From Candidatus Thiodiazotropha endolucinida (lineage in GTDB: Bacteria; Pseudomonadota; Gammaproteobacteria; Chromatiales; Chromatiaceae), in NCBI RefSeq assembly GCF_001715975.1, contig NZ_MARB01000007.1, forward strand, positions 124,001 to 188,000: a stretch of DNA of 64,000 bases, read 5' to 3'. Under the pieces are notes generated by a model, which worked only from the letters and a program-made list of their open reading frames with translations, was not told the DNA's origin and ran no database searches. This document shows positions 46,008-54,498 of this stretch, piece after piece (position 1 is the stretch's first letter; every line of letters starts with the position of its first letter). Both the position numbers and the translations under genes were made by a program.

Positions 46008-47753
46008 GTGAGACAGGAGATTAGCCCGATAGCCAAGGAGAATCTCTCCCCTGAGGATGATATCGGTGCACTCAGCTATATGGAGTACCCGCTATGCATC
46101 GCCCTGGTGGAGGGCGGACGACTCAATACCGCCGATGCCGAGCGTGCGGTTCGTCTGAGAGATAACCAGCAGAGTGACCAGTCGATCGGCACCATCCTGT
46201 TACAGCTGGGACTGATCTCGGACCGGGATCTTGCCATCACTCTGTCGACGCTGTGTGAAGTCCCCCTCATCGAGGCAAAGGCCTATCCCGATCTTTCCCA
46301 TATCAGCGACAATATCTCTTCCAATTTCCTCAAGGAACATCGCCTGATTGTCTATGAGGAGCAGGAGGATCATCTGGTGGCGATCATGGTCGATCCCACC
46401 GACCGGTATGTCATCGATGCGCTGGAACTGATCAGCGGCAAACAGATCAGGTTGGCCATCGGTATCGCCTCCGAAATCGACGAGGTGATCCAGACCCTGT
46501 TCAGTGAAAAGCTCAGGGAAGAGGGTGGGGAAAACGATGCGGGCATGGAACACCAACTGCTGCTCGACGATGTCGAGCAGCTCAAGGAGCTTGCCAGTGA
46601 AGCGCCTGTCATCAAGATGGTTAACCAGATCATCCAGCGGGCGGTCACTACGAAGGCATCCGATATCCATATCGAACCTTTCGAAAACAGTCTGAAGATT
46701 CGTTACCGGGTTGACGGACTGCTGCGGGAAACCGAAACGCCCTCCGTCAACCTGGCTCCGGCATTGATCTCGCGCATAAAAATCATGGCCAATCTCAATA
46801 TTGCGGAACGCCGTCTGCCGCAGGATGGGCGCTTCAAGGTCAGGGTCCACGGTTCCACCCTCGATATGCGTGTCTCCACGGTGCCGACGCTGCATGGTGA
46901 GAGTATGGTACTCAGGCTGTTACAGCGGGATCATGTCAATCTTGACTTTGCCAGCCTTGGTTTCGATAGCACGATTGAGAAGCGGCTCTTGGAGATACTG
47001 GATCGTCCCCATGGCGTCGTGGTGGTGACCGGCCCCACCGGCAGCGGCAAGACCACCTCCCTCTACGCCGCACTCAACTATCTCAATCGGCCGCAAAGAA
47101 AGATCCTGACTGTCGAGGATCCGGTGGAATACAACATCGAAGGGGTCAACCAGATCCAGGTCAAACCGAATATTGGCCTGGATTTCAGTTCGGCGCTACG
47201 CTCGATCGTGCGCCAGGACCCGGATATCATTATGATTGGCGAGATTCGTGACCAGGAGACAGCCCAGATTGCAGTGCAATCGGCCCTCACCGGCCACCTG
47301 GTTCTCTCCTCGCTGCATACCAATGATGCCGCGGGCAGTATCACCCGGTTCATTGACATGGGGATCGAGCCATTCCTGCTGACCTCAACGGTAAATCCCC
47401 TTGTAGCTCAGCGTCTGGTGCGAAATCTCTGTCCCGATTGCAAAGCACCCTACGATCCGCCGCCGGAAGTGGCGGCGCGTTTCGAAACATTCCCCGGCCG
47501 CGCCACCCTTTACCGGGCTGTCGGTTGTGAACACTGCAGCGGCAGCGGTTATCGAGGTCGTAGCGCAATCATTGAAATGATCGAGCTATCGGAAGGATTG
47601 CGCTCACTGATTCTCCAGGGTGGGGATAAGAATGTGTTGGCTGAGTGCGCGAGACGCGAGGGTGCCCGTACCATGTATGAGGACGGCGTTCAAAAAGTGA
47701 TGCGGGGCATCACCACCCTTGAAGAGGTGCTACGAGTCACTCAGGAGAGCTGA
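46008..47753 (+). CDS. gspE: GspE, type II secretion ATPase
   Basis: 581 residues from GTG 46008, chosen for its GAGAGG site nine bases upstream; a TTG at 45957 would add 17 residues. N-terminal MshEN-type domains, then the ATPase with Walker A (GPTGSGKTTSLYAAL), Asp box (TVEDPVEY), Walker B (IIMIGEIRDQETA) and His box (LVLSSLHTNDA). The zinc-binding CPDC...CEHC motif typical of GspE/PilB is intact. It drives pseudopilus assembly at the inner membrane. Confidence 0.94.
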   Translation: MRQEISPIAKENLSPEDDIGALSYMEYPLCIALVEGGRLNTADAERAVRLRDNQQSDQSIGTILLQLGLISDRDLAITLSTLCEVPLIEAKAYPDLSHISDNISSNFLKEHRLIVYEEQEDHLVAIMVDPTDRYVIDALELISGKQIRLAIGIASEIDEVIQTLFSEKLREEGGENDAGMEHQLLLDDVEQLKELASEAPVIKMVNQIIQRAVTTKASDIHIEPFENSLKIRYRVDGLLRETETPSVNLAPALISRIKIMANLNIAERRLPQDGRFKVRVHGSTLDMRVSTVPTLHGESMVLRLLQRDHVNLDFASLGFDSTIEKRLLEILDRPHGVVVVTGPTGSGKTTSLYAALNYLNRPQRKILTVEDPVEYNIEGVNQIQVKPNIGLDFSSALRSIVRQDPDIIMIGEIRDQETAQIAVQSALTGHLVLSSLHTNDAAGSITRFIDMGIEPFLLTSTVNPLVAQRLVRNLCPDCKAPYDPPPEVAARFETFPGRATLYRAVGCEHCSGSGYRGRSAIIEMIELSEGLRSLILQGGDKNVLAECARREGARTMYEDGVQKVMRGITTLEEVLRVTQES

Positions 47754-47755
47754 GC

Positions 47756-48976
47756 ATGGCCGCGTTCCTATATAAGGCTGTCGATGCAGACGGCAAGGTC
47801 GTGGAGGGAGAGCTGCAGGCGGTCAGCCGCGATCATGCCGTTAACCAGATCCACCTCAATGGACAGGTGCCGATTCGTATCGAGGAGAGTCGGCAAAAGA
47901 ACCGAGGCGCGCCACGCAGAAGCTTTCAGCGCAAATCGGTCTCTGCTGAACAGATCGCATCATTTACCCGGGAATTGGCGACACTGCTGAAATCGGGGCA
48001 ACCCCTGGATGGTGCACTGGCGATACTTATCTCCATCGCCGGTGAGGAATCACTGTTCAGCCAGCATCTGACCAGCATTCGGGACAGTCTGAAAAGCGGT
48101 AATTCGTTTGCCGATGCATTGGCGAAAGAGGGGACGCTGTTCAATAATTTCTATGTGCAGATGGTAAGGGCGGGGGAATCCGGTGGAGCGCTGGAGGGTG
48201 TCCTGGCCCGATTGGCACTGCATTTGGAGCGTGCCAAAGAGGTGCGCAGTTCACTGATATCCGCGTTGATCTACCCTGCGATCCTGCTGTTTGTCGCGAT
48301 CACTTCGATTCTGATTCTGCTGACTTATGTGATACCCCAATTCAGCGAACTGTTCAGTGATATGGGGCAGGCCCTTCCCATGTCGACACGCATCACCATG
48401 GGTATCGCCGGATTTCTTCAGGACTACGGCTGGGTATTGGCCCTGGCGGTGATACTCCTGATCTTCTTTTTCAAGTGGCAGATGAGCCGCAGGGTTAGCG
48501 CCAAGCGATGGCATGCCAGACTGCTTGTGCTGCCCGTCGTCGGTCCCATCATCAAGCAGGTTGAAGCAGCCCGTTTCTGCCGAACCCTTGGTACCTTGCT
48601 TGAGAATGGCGTGCCATTGCTGAGATCCGTGGCAATCGTGAAAGATACCATCAGTAATCATGTGATTGCCGATGGCATGGATCAGGTCGTAAACCAGCTG
48701 AAATCAGGCCGAAGATTGGCCGATCCGCTCACAGAGCATGCCCAGTTCCCCCTGTTCGCCTTGCAGATGATCCGGGTAGGCGAGGAGTCCGGACAGCTGG
48801 AACCGATGTTGATGCAGACCGCCGAGATCCTCGACCAGGAGACACAGACCCTGATCAAGCGTGCGTTGAGTCTGGTGGAACCGGTAATGATCCTGGTATT
48901 GGGCCTGATCATCGCGGGTGTGGTGATGTCGATTCTGGTTGCCATCCTGGGTGTGAATTCACTGGTTGCGTTGTGA
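47756..48976 (+). CDS. gspF: GspF, type II secretion inner-membrane platform protein
   Basis: 406 residues, two GspF domains each ending in membrane helices (IYPAILLFVAITSILILL-type and the C-terminal VMILVLGLIIAGVVMSILVA-type). N-terminal YKAVDADGKVVEGELQA is the usual family start. It follows gspE by 2 bp and is followed directly by gspH, with no gspG between them. Confidence 0.95.
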   Translation: MAAFLYKAVDADGKVVEGELQAVSRDHAVNQIHLNGQVPIRIEESRQKNRGAPRRSFQRKSVSAEQIASFTRELATLLKSGQPLDGALAILISIAGEESLFSQHLTSIRDSLKSGNSFADALAKEGTLFNNFYVQMVRAGESGGALEGVLARLALHLERAKEVRSSLISALIYPAILLFVAITSILILLTYVIPQFSELFSDMGQALPMSTRITMGIAGFLQDYGWVLALAVILLIFFFKWQMSRRVSAKRWHARLLVLPVVGPIIKQVEAARFCRTLGTLLENGVPLLRSVAIVKDTISNHVIADGMDQVVNQLKSGRRLADPLTEHAQFPLFALQMIRVGEESGQLEPMLMQTAEILDQETQTLIKRALSLVEPVMILVLGLIIAGVVMSILVAILGVNSLVAL

Positions 48977-48983
48977 GGCAGGA

Positions 48984-49490
48984 ATGAACGCGAAATTCAG
49001 TGACACGCAGACATCCGGCAAGGGTTTCACCCTGATCGAAGTCATGTTGGCACTGGTGATATTGGCAATGCTGGTCAGCCTGACACCACCACTGTTCGAG
49101 AGGGCATTCCCTTCGCTCAAACTCAAGGCCGCTACGCGGGATCTGGCCCAGGAGATCCGTTATATCCAGCAGACTGCAATCATTACCGGTGTGCCCTCGA
49201 AGGTGCAGTTCGACCTCCACAACAATGCCTACCAAAGTGATCACGTCAACAGTGGTGAAGTACGACAACTGCCCGATGGGTTACAATTTGCTCAGAAAGA
49301 ATCTGACATAGGGATAGATGGAGCTCCGATTCTGGTATTCGAATTCTTTCCGGATGGCAGCTCGACTGGAGGTATTTTGATTCTCGATAACGGCGGACAA
49401 CGCTTCGCCATTGCTGTGGACTGGCTGACAAGCCGGGTCCGGGTCTTAGATCCCGAAGAGCTTAAAGCGAATGCCCCATACCAAGTCTGA
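48984..49490 (+). CDS. gspH: GspH, minor pseudopilin
   Basis: 168 residues from ATG 48984 (GAGG six bases upstream). Prepilin leader of 14 residues cut at KG/FTLIEVMLALVIL. The globular part fits GspH rather than GspG: it lacks the GspG calcium-site end and is longer after the helix. It overlaps gspI by 20 bp. Confidence 0.85.
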   Translation: MNAKFSDTQTSGKGFTLIEVMLALVILAMLVSLTPPLFERAFPSLKLKAATRDLAQEIRYIQQTAIITGVPSKVQFDLHNNAYQSDHVNSGEVRQLPDGLQFAQKESDIGIDGAPILVFEFFPDGSSTGGILILDNGGQRFAIAVDWLTSRVRVLDPEELKANAPYQV

Positions 49491-49869
49491 AGGCATGTCG
49501 TTGATCGAGGTGCTGGTGGCGTTTGTCATTCTAAGCATGACCATGAGCGTGATTCTCAGGATCAACGCCACTACCCTGCGCAACCACCAGGTTACGACTG
49601 ACTATCTCAAGGCTGTCCAGATAGCCGAATCAAGACTGGATCAAATGGCTGTCGATCGAAGCAACAGCAACCTGAATGAACAGGGGAGCGAACAGGGTGG
49701 GTTCAGATGGCACTATCTGCGACAGCCCTATGGTGGCTGGTCAGTCGAGAAAAAACTGGCGGTACCTCTACAGCCCGTGGAAGAGACCTTCGCTATCGCT
49801 TGGGAAGCCCCTGGTGGTGAAAGGAGGCTGACATTCACATGCATTGGTCTTGTATATGATAAACCCTAA
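49471..49869 (+). CDS. gspI: GspI, minor pseudopilin
   Basis: 132 residues. Leader of eight residues cut at EG/MSLIEVLVAFVILS, the usual GspI form with Met at +1. Small globular domain with the conserved AxxIAESRLDQ-type segment (VQIAESRLDQM). With GspJ, GspK and GspH it caps the pseudopilus tip. Confidence 0.88.
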   Translation: MPHTKSEGMSLIEVLVAFVILSMTMSVILRINATTLRNHQVTTDYLKAVQIAESRLDQMAVDRSNSNLNEQGSEQGGFRWHYLRQPYGGWSVEKKLAVPLQPVEETFAIAWEAPGGERRLTFTCIGLVYDKP

Positions 49870-50575
49870 GCGAACTGTTGCTGCAAAACGGCCACGCATC
49901 GTTTTGACCGATGTGGATGGGGTTGTGAATGTGGCAGGCCATCGCAGTGGAGGCTTCACGCTGCTGGAAGTTATGGTTGCGATGTTATTGTTGGCAGTCA
50001 TCATGACAACCTCAGTGACAATGCTGTTTATCAATCTCAAAGGCTGGGAGAGTTTGACTGAGCATAGTGACGCTGTGCTTGAGGAGCACTTGATACAAAA
50101 GAGAATCACTTCCATGATTCAGCACCTTGTGCCACTGGTCTGGCGGGATCAGAAACAGCGTGTATTGGCCCTGACCGGGGAGGCGCGACAACTTCATTTC
50201 CTTTCAAAGGCCCCGCAACAGCACAGGGCCGGTGGGTTGTTCGAATATCTTCTGGTACAGGAAAATGCTTATGAGCAGGGAATCAGCCTGGTGCTCTATT
50301 TTACTCCGCTCGATCCGAATGCTTCGCAACTGACGCTGCCTGGGAATGGATCACGTCGCGTCCTGATGAGCGGGTTGGAAGAGGTTGAGTTTTCATACTT
50401 CGGCAGTAAACAGGAGCGGGAAACTGCTGGTTGGTTCGACAGTTGGGAAGCCGGCTCGACACGCTATCCAGATTTGATCCGTTTGAGCCTGCGTTATCCA
50501 GGCGATGAGGATGGAACCCAGGAACACTATTTTCGAATCCACCAAAAATATCCCATGATTGTACAACGACAGTGA
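49856..50575 (+). CDS. gspJ: GspJ, minor pseudopilin
   Basis: 239 residues from ATG 49856. The cleavage site GG/FTLLEVMVAMLLLAV lies after an unusually long 33-residue leader, so a later GTG (near 49924) may be the real start. The globular region has GspJ-like segments (LRYPGDEDG near the end). It overlaps gspI by 14 bp and touches gspK. Confidence 0.82.
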   Translation: MINPKRTVAAKRPRIVLTDVDGVVNVAGHRSGGFTLLEVMVAMLLLAVIMTTSVTMLFINLKGWESLTEHSDAVLEEHLIQKRITSMIQHLVPLVWRDQKQRVLALTGEARQLHFLSKAPQQHRAGGLFEYLLVQENAYEQGISLVLYFTPLDPNASQLTLPGNGSRRVLMSGLEEVEFSYFGSKQERETAGWFDSWEAGSTRYPDLIRLSLRYPGDEDGTQEHYFRIHQKYPMIVQRQ

Positions 50576-51453
50576 TGATGAAGGAGAGGGGGCCACATTC
50601 CGGTCAGAATGGCTTTGCACTCGTGCTGGTGCTATGGCTGGTCGCCCTGCTGACCATCGTCGCCGCCAGTTTTTCCACCCATTCCAAGGTCGAGTCCAGA
50701 TTAACAGGCAATGCAATTGATGCGCTTCATTCAAGGTTGCTGGCGGAGAGTGGCGTTAATCGGGCAATTCTTGAACTGATGGTCAAAGATGCGGCGCAAC
50801 GATGGAGCAGCAATGGTCAAATCCATCAGCTTGAATCCGATCTTGGCAATGTCAACATATCCATCCGCAACTCATCCGGTCTACTCGATCTGAACAGGGC
50901 GCCAAGAGAGTATTTGGTCAATCTGTTTGCATTGATAACTGAAGACATTCAAGATCGAGAGGTGCTTGCCGATCGCCTGGTTGACTGGCGTGACGGCGAT
51001 GATTTACGTCATCTCAATGGCGCTGAGGATGCGGATTACAGGAGTGCCGGCCATCCTTATACCACAGCGGGTCGTGACTTTGTGAGTATTGATGAGCTCG
51101 CTTATGTATTGGGATTTGATGCAGACAAGGTAGAGCGCTTACGTCCCTATATCACCCTCTATTCCAATACACAAAATGTGGATTTACGCTATGCGCCGGA
51201 GGGGTTGGTCTCGCTGCTGAAAGGTAAGGAAGCGACAGGTGAAATACTGGCGGATGTTAGCGATTACATCGACAGTGACCTGGCTGATCTCGAGATGGAA
51301 GAGGATGATGGCCAAGCTGTTGGTTCTGCCTACCGTATACAGGTTGAAGCGTCTTCATCACAGGGTGCAAGAACTCAATTGTTGGTTGATATCGACCTGA
51401 GAAGTCAAGACAGGATACCTTATTCGATTCGTTCCTGGCACGATTCGTTATGA
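50575..51453 (+). CDS. gspK: GspK, minor pseudopilin
   Basis: 292 residues from ATG 50575 (TGATG overlap with the gspJ stop; a GTG one codon earlier is equally possible). Leader cut at NG/FALVLVLWLVALL, lacking Glu at +5 as in other GspK proteins. The SAM-like helical domain is visible (LLDLNRAPREYLVNL, DRLVDWRDGDD, SIDELAYVLGF). GspK sits at the tip and limits pseudopilus length. Confidence 0.9.
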   Translation: MMKERGPHSGQNGFALVLVLWLVALLTIVAASFSTHSKVESRLTGNAIDALHSRLLAESGVNRAILELMVKDAAQRWSSNGQIHQLESDLGNVNISIRNSSGLLDLNRAPREYLVNLFALITEDIQDREVLADRLVDWRDGDDLRHLNGAEDADYRSAGHPYTTAGRDFVSIDELAYVLGFDADKVERLRPYITLYSNTQNVDLRYAPEGLVSLLKGKEATGEILADVSDYIDSDLADLEMEEDDGQAVGSAYRIQVEASSSQGARTQLLVDIDLRSQDRIPYSIRSWHDSL

Positions 51454-51479
51454 GCAACAAAACCCGTTAAAATTATCCC

Positions 51480-52556
51480 ATGGCAACACAATCCCTGAAA
51501 TATCAACTCAGTAATTTCTGGTTCTGGTGGAGTGGTGAGATCAGTATGCTCCTGCCGGAGAGAGTTCGTACGCTTATTCGGGGCGGAAAACCAGCTCAAC
51601 TGCTTTTTAAGGATGAAACACTGCGCATCGTCAACCAGGGATTGAGTGGCGAAGAGGTGGTTGAAAACTATCTCAGGACCGTTGACTTCGACGACCCTGA
51701 ACACAGAAGGGTACTCAACAACGCCAGTGAAATACGGCTCTGCCTGGAACCTAAAAAATATCTCTTCAAGAAAGTTACACTGCCCATTGAGACGGAAGAG
51801 AATCTGCGTGAGGTGCTTGCGTTCGAAATGGATCGGCAGACTCCATTTAGTGTTGAGCAGGTTTACTACGACTATGTTATCAATGCCCGCGACAAGCAGA
51901 ATCGTACTCTTGACATCACCTTGATTCTTGCGCCGATCGATAAGATTTCGCTGGCCTTGAAGCAGTTGGAGGAGAATCAGGTACGAATCAATGCCATTTC
52001 CCCGTGTGAGGAGATCGAGCATAATTTAAATGAGGTCAATCTTCTGCCTCCTGAGAAAAGGGAAAAACCATACAAACGCTATCGTCTGCTTAACCTGACC
52101 CTTTTCTTGATCCTGCTGCTGTTGTTTATCGGTAACCTGATACTCCCCCTATGGCAGAAATCCACATTACTGAAACAGCTCGAAAGTGAGCTGGAAGAGT
52201 ATAAATCGAAAGCCACCCAGGTTGCCGCGCTACGGGAACAGGTGACCTCTGCGAGAAGTGAAAACCGCTTTTTAGAAGAGAGGAAACAGGCAACCAAGTC
52301 GGTTCTCGATATAATTTTGGAATTAACACTATTGCTTCCTGATGATACTTGGGTCAGTAATTTCGAAGTCAGGGGTAATACTGTCCACTTGCACGGTCAA
52401 TCGACGGCATCCGCTTCACTGATTCCAATTCTCGAAACCTCAAATCTGTTCCAAAACGTCACCTTCAGATCGCCGGTTACGCGAAGCAAAAAAAACAACA
52501 CGGAACGTTTTCACATATCCGCGGAAATTGCTGCTGACGTGGAGGCTAAGGGTTAA
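51480..52556 (+). CDS. gspL: GspL-like type II secretion protein with PilN domain
   Basis: 358 residues. A cytoplasmic actin-like part (LCLEPKKYLFKKVTLPIETEENLREVLAFEMDRQTPF is the family core; about 90-125), one membrane helix (about 205-225), and a periplasmic PilN-type ferredoxin-like domain with a coiled coil before it. It links GspE to GspM in the platform. Confidence 0.85.
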   Translation: MATQSLKYQLSNFWFWWSGEISMLLPERVRTLIRGGKPAQLLFKDETLRIVNQGLSGEEVVENYLRTVDFDDPEHRRVLNNASEIRLCLEPKKYLFKKVTLPIETEENLREVLAFEMDRQTPFSVEQVYYDYVINARDKQNRTLDITLILAPIDKISLALKQLEENQVRINAISPCEEIEHNLNEVNLLPPEKREKPYKRYRLLNLTLFLILLLLFIGNLILPLWQKSTLLKQLESELEEYKSKATQVAALREQVTSARSENRFLEERKQATKSVLDIILELTLLLPDDTWVSNFEVRGNTVHLHGQSTASASLIPILETSNLFQNVTFRSPVTRSKKNNTERFHISAEIAADVEAKG

Positions 52557-53153
52557 ATGCTCAGCTCTTTGAATCCCAGGCAATCACGTGTATTCGCTGT
52601 ATCCATACTGCTTTTCCTGTTGGTGGTTGTGTTGCTTTTGGCGCTCTACCCGGTATGGTCAATGAATACGGTTTTTAATGAGCGGATTGAAGACACGCAA
52701 TTCCAGATACAGCGCTATCAGCAGATTGCCAAGCAGGAGCAGCGTTACCAGCTTGAATTTAATAAACTCAAGCGTGTTCAACAGACTGATTCGCGCTATC
52801 TGCAAAGCAACACCGACTCGCTGGCAAACGCAGAACTTCAGCGCAGGATCAAAAAGGTGGTTGCCGCAGGGCAGGGTGAAATCGTAAGCACTCAGACAGC
52901 GCAGATATCCCGGGAGGAGATACTTAATAAAGTCGCCATTCGCGTCAGGATGAGGAGCGCCCTGGAAAACCTCAAACAGATACTGCATCAACTCGAGACG
53001 CAAAAACCCTATCTGTTTATCGAAAACATCAGCCTTCGCAGCAGACATATTCCGAGGAGGAGGCTGCCGAAAACAAAGCAGATCGAAAAACAGATAAGAA
53101 TGCTGGATTTGGAATTTCTCGTCGTCGGCTATATCAAAAATGGTGGGACATGA
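52557..53153 (+). CDS. gspM: GspM-like protein
   Basis: 198 residues directly after gspL. One N-terminal membrane helix (about 13-34), a coiled coil with many Gln/Glu (about 45-85), and a small PilO/GspM-like alpha-beta domain. The sequence is poorly conserved; the call rests on architecture and gene order. It overlaps the next gene by 4 bp. Confidence 0.75.
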   Translation: MLSSLNPRQSRVFAVSILLFLLVVVLLLALYPVWSMNTVFNERIEDTQFQIQRYQQIAKQEQRYQLEFNKLKRVQQTDSRYLQSNTDSLANAELQRRIKKVVAAGQGEIVSTQTAQISREEILNKVAIRVRMRSALENLKQILHQLETQKPYLFIENISLRSRHIPRRRLPKTKQIEKQIRMLDLEFLVVGYIKNGGT

Positions 53154-53716
53154 ACAACTGGAAGCATAGCTTCAATGTCATGACACTCCTGCTCTTGCTG
53201 ACAATAGGCGCTATGGGCGGATACCTCTATTACCAATGGAGATCTCCCGTAGGTTACGCGAGCCCAACGATGGAACGAATGGCCGACCAGGACAATTCGC
53301 GGACAAGCGACGGCAAGGCGGGGACAACAAGGTTCGTGCCGGTTTCATTAACGGCATATGATGAAATAACTGAGAGGCCACTGTTTGTGGAAGGCAGGTT
53401 GCCTCCAGCCGAACCGGAGCAGAAATCCAATGTGACCCGAATCCCACGCAAGCCCCTTCGGCTGAAGTTGGAAGGTGTTGCCATGATGCCGGACAACAAG
53501 GTTGCAATCATTCGCGACCTGGATACCAATGAGCTGCTACGCGTGTCCCAGGGCATGAACAAGAATGATTGGAAGGTCGAGTCCGTCGACAGCAAAAGTG
53601 CGATCATCACAAGAAAGGGAGAGCGGCTGGTTCTGAAATTGGAAATAGATGACACATCGGTCAATAAGCGAAAATTGCCGCTAAGAAAGCTACCCTTCAG
53701 GCCGTCTAATCGCTGA
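53150..53716 (+). CDS. GspC-like (HR-domain) type II secretion protein
   Basis: 188 residues: one N-terminal helix (about 10-29) and a periplasmic homology-region domain with TERPLFVEGRLPP and LRLKLEGVAMMPDNKVAIIRD, the GspC/PulC pattern that contacts the secretin N0 domain. No PDZ domain follows, so it is a short GspC form. Its place at the end of the operon, where gspN often lies, leaves the name open. Confidence 0.75.
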   Translation: MNNWKHSFNVMTLLLLLTIGAMGGYLYYQWRSPVGYASPTMERMADQDNSRTSDGKAGTTRFVPVSLTAYDEITERPLFVEGRLPPAEPEQKSNVTRIPRKPLRLKLEGVAMMPDNKVAIIRDLDTNELLRVSQGMNKNDWKVESVDSKSAIITRKGERLVLKLEIDDTSVNKRKLPLRKLPFRPSNR

Positions 53717-53889
53717 TCTGCAAGGATGATATGACAGAATTCCCGACTTTGTACTGATGGATTATGCCTGTCTTCCGATCGGTGGGCTTTTCATGGGTAC
53801 TAAAAACAAAGTATCGGTTAAAATAGGGGATCTATCGAGTCGGCCGGCTCGTCGCATCGGATCGAAAAACAGGTAATGAATTTAACTCT

Positions 53890-54381
53890 ATGAATGACAA
53901 TATAAAGATTAACATTCTGTTTGTTTGCATGGGCAATATCTGTCGCTCACCCACAGCTCAGGGTGTGTTTCGTGACATCGTCGAGAAGCAGGGATTGAGT
54001 GACTATATCGCCACCGACTCTGCAGGCACCATCGATTACCATACCGGTTCCAAACCGGACCGCCGGGCACGTGAGACAGCAATCAAACGGGGGCTCGATC
54101 TAAGCGACTTACGTGCCAGGATTGTCACGTCAGAGGATTTCGAACGCTTTGACTATGTCATTGCAATGGACCGGTCCAACTATGCGGACCTGGAGGCGCT
54201 CTGTCCGCCGGGCAGGGAAGATCGGCTGCATCTGTTTCTGGATTTTGCGCCACATCAACCTGTACGTGAAGTGCCCGATCCCTATTATGGTGGCGCTGCA
54301 GGTTTTGACCGGGTATTCGATCTGGTGGAAGAGGCATCCCGAGGTCTGTTGGATAAAATCATGAGTCACCACTTCGCCTGA
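53890..54381 (+). CDS. Low-molecular-weight protein tyrosine phosphatase
   Basis: 163 residues. The P-loop VCMGNICRS (C-x5-R) lies near the N-terminus and the general-acid loop DPYYGG near the C-terminus, both intact. It hydrolyses phosphotyrosine in proteins; in bacteria it often counteracts a BY-kinase in polysaccharide export, but no such kinase is in the window. It stands alone and is convergent with rne. Confidence 0.92.
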   Translation: MNDNIKINILFVCMGNICRSPTAQGVFRDIVEKQGLSDYIATDSAGTIDYHTGSKPDRRARETAIKRGLDLSDLRARIVTSEDFERFDYVIAMDRSNYADLEALCPPGREDRLHLFLDFAPHQPVREVPDPYYGGAAGFDRVFDLVEEASRGLLDKIMSHHFA

Positions 54382-54464
54382 GGCGCTATCCTCTTTCGCC
54401 GATAAGCAAAATGGTGACCGGGCAAGAGATGTAGTGGGCAGACTATTCGCTCAATGGACAGAAA

Positions 54465-54492
54465 CTTGCTCCATCTCTATGGAGCAAGATTT
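54465..54492. terminator. Bidirectional terminator between the phosphatase gene and rne
   Basis: Perfect 10-bp stem CTTGCTCCAT/ATGGAGCAAG (54465-54474 and 54479-54488) with a 4-base loop. ATTT follows on the plus strand and TTTC on the minus strand, 11 bases past the rne stop. Confidence 0.7.
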
Positions 54493-54498
54493 GGCCGA

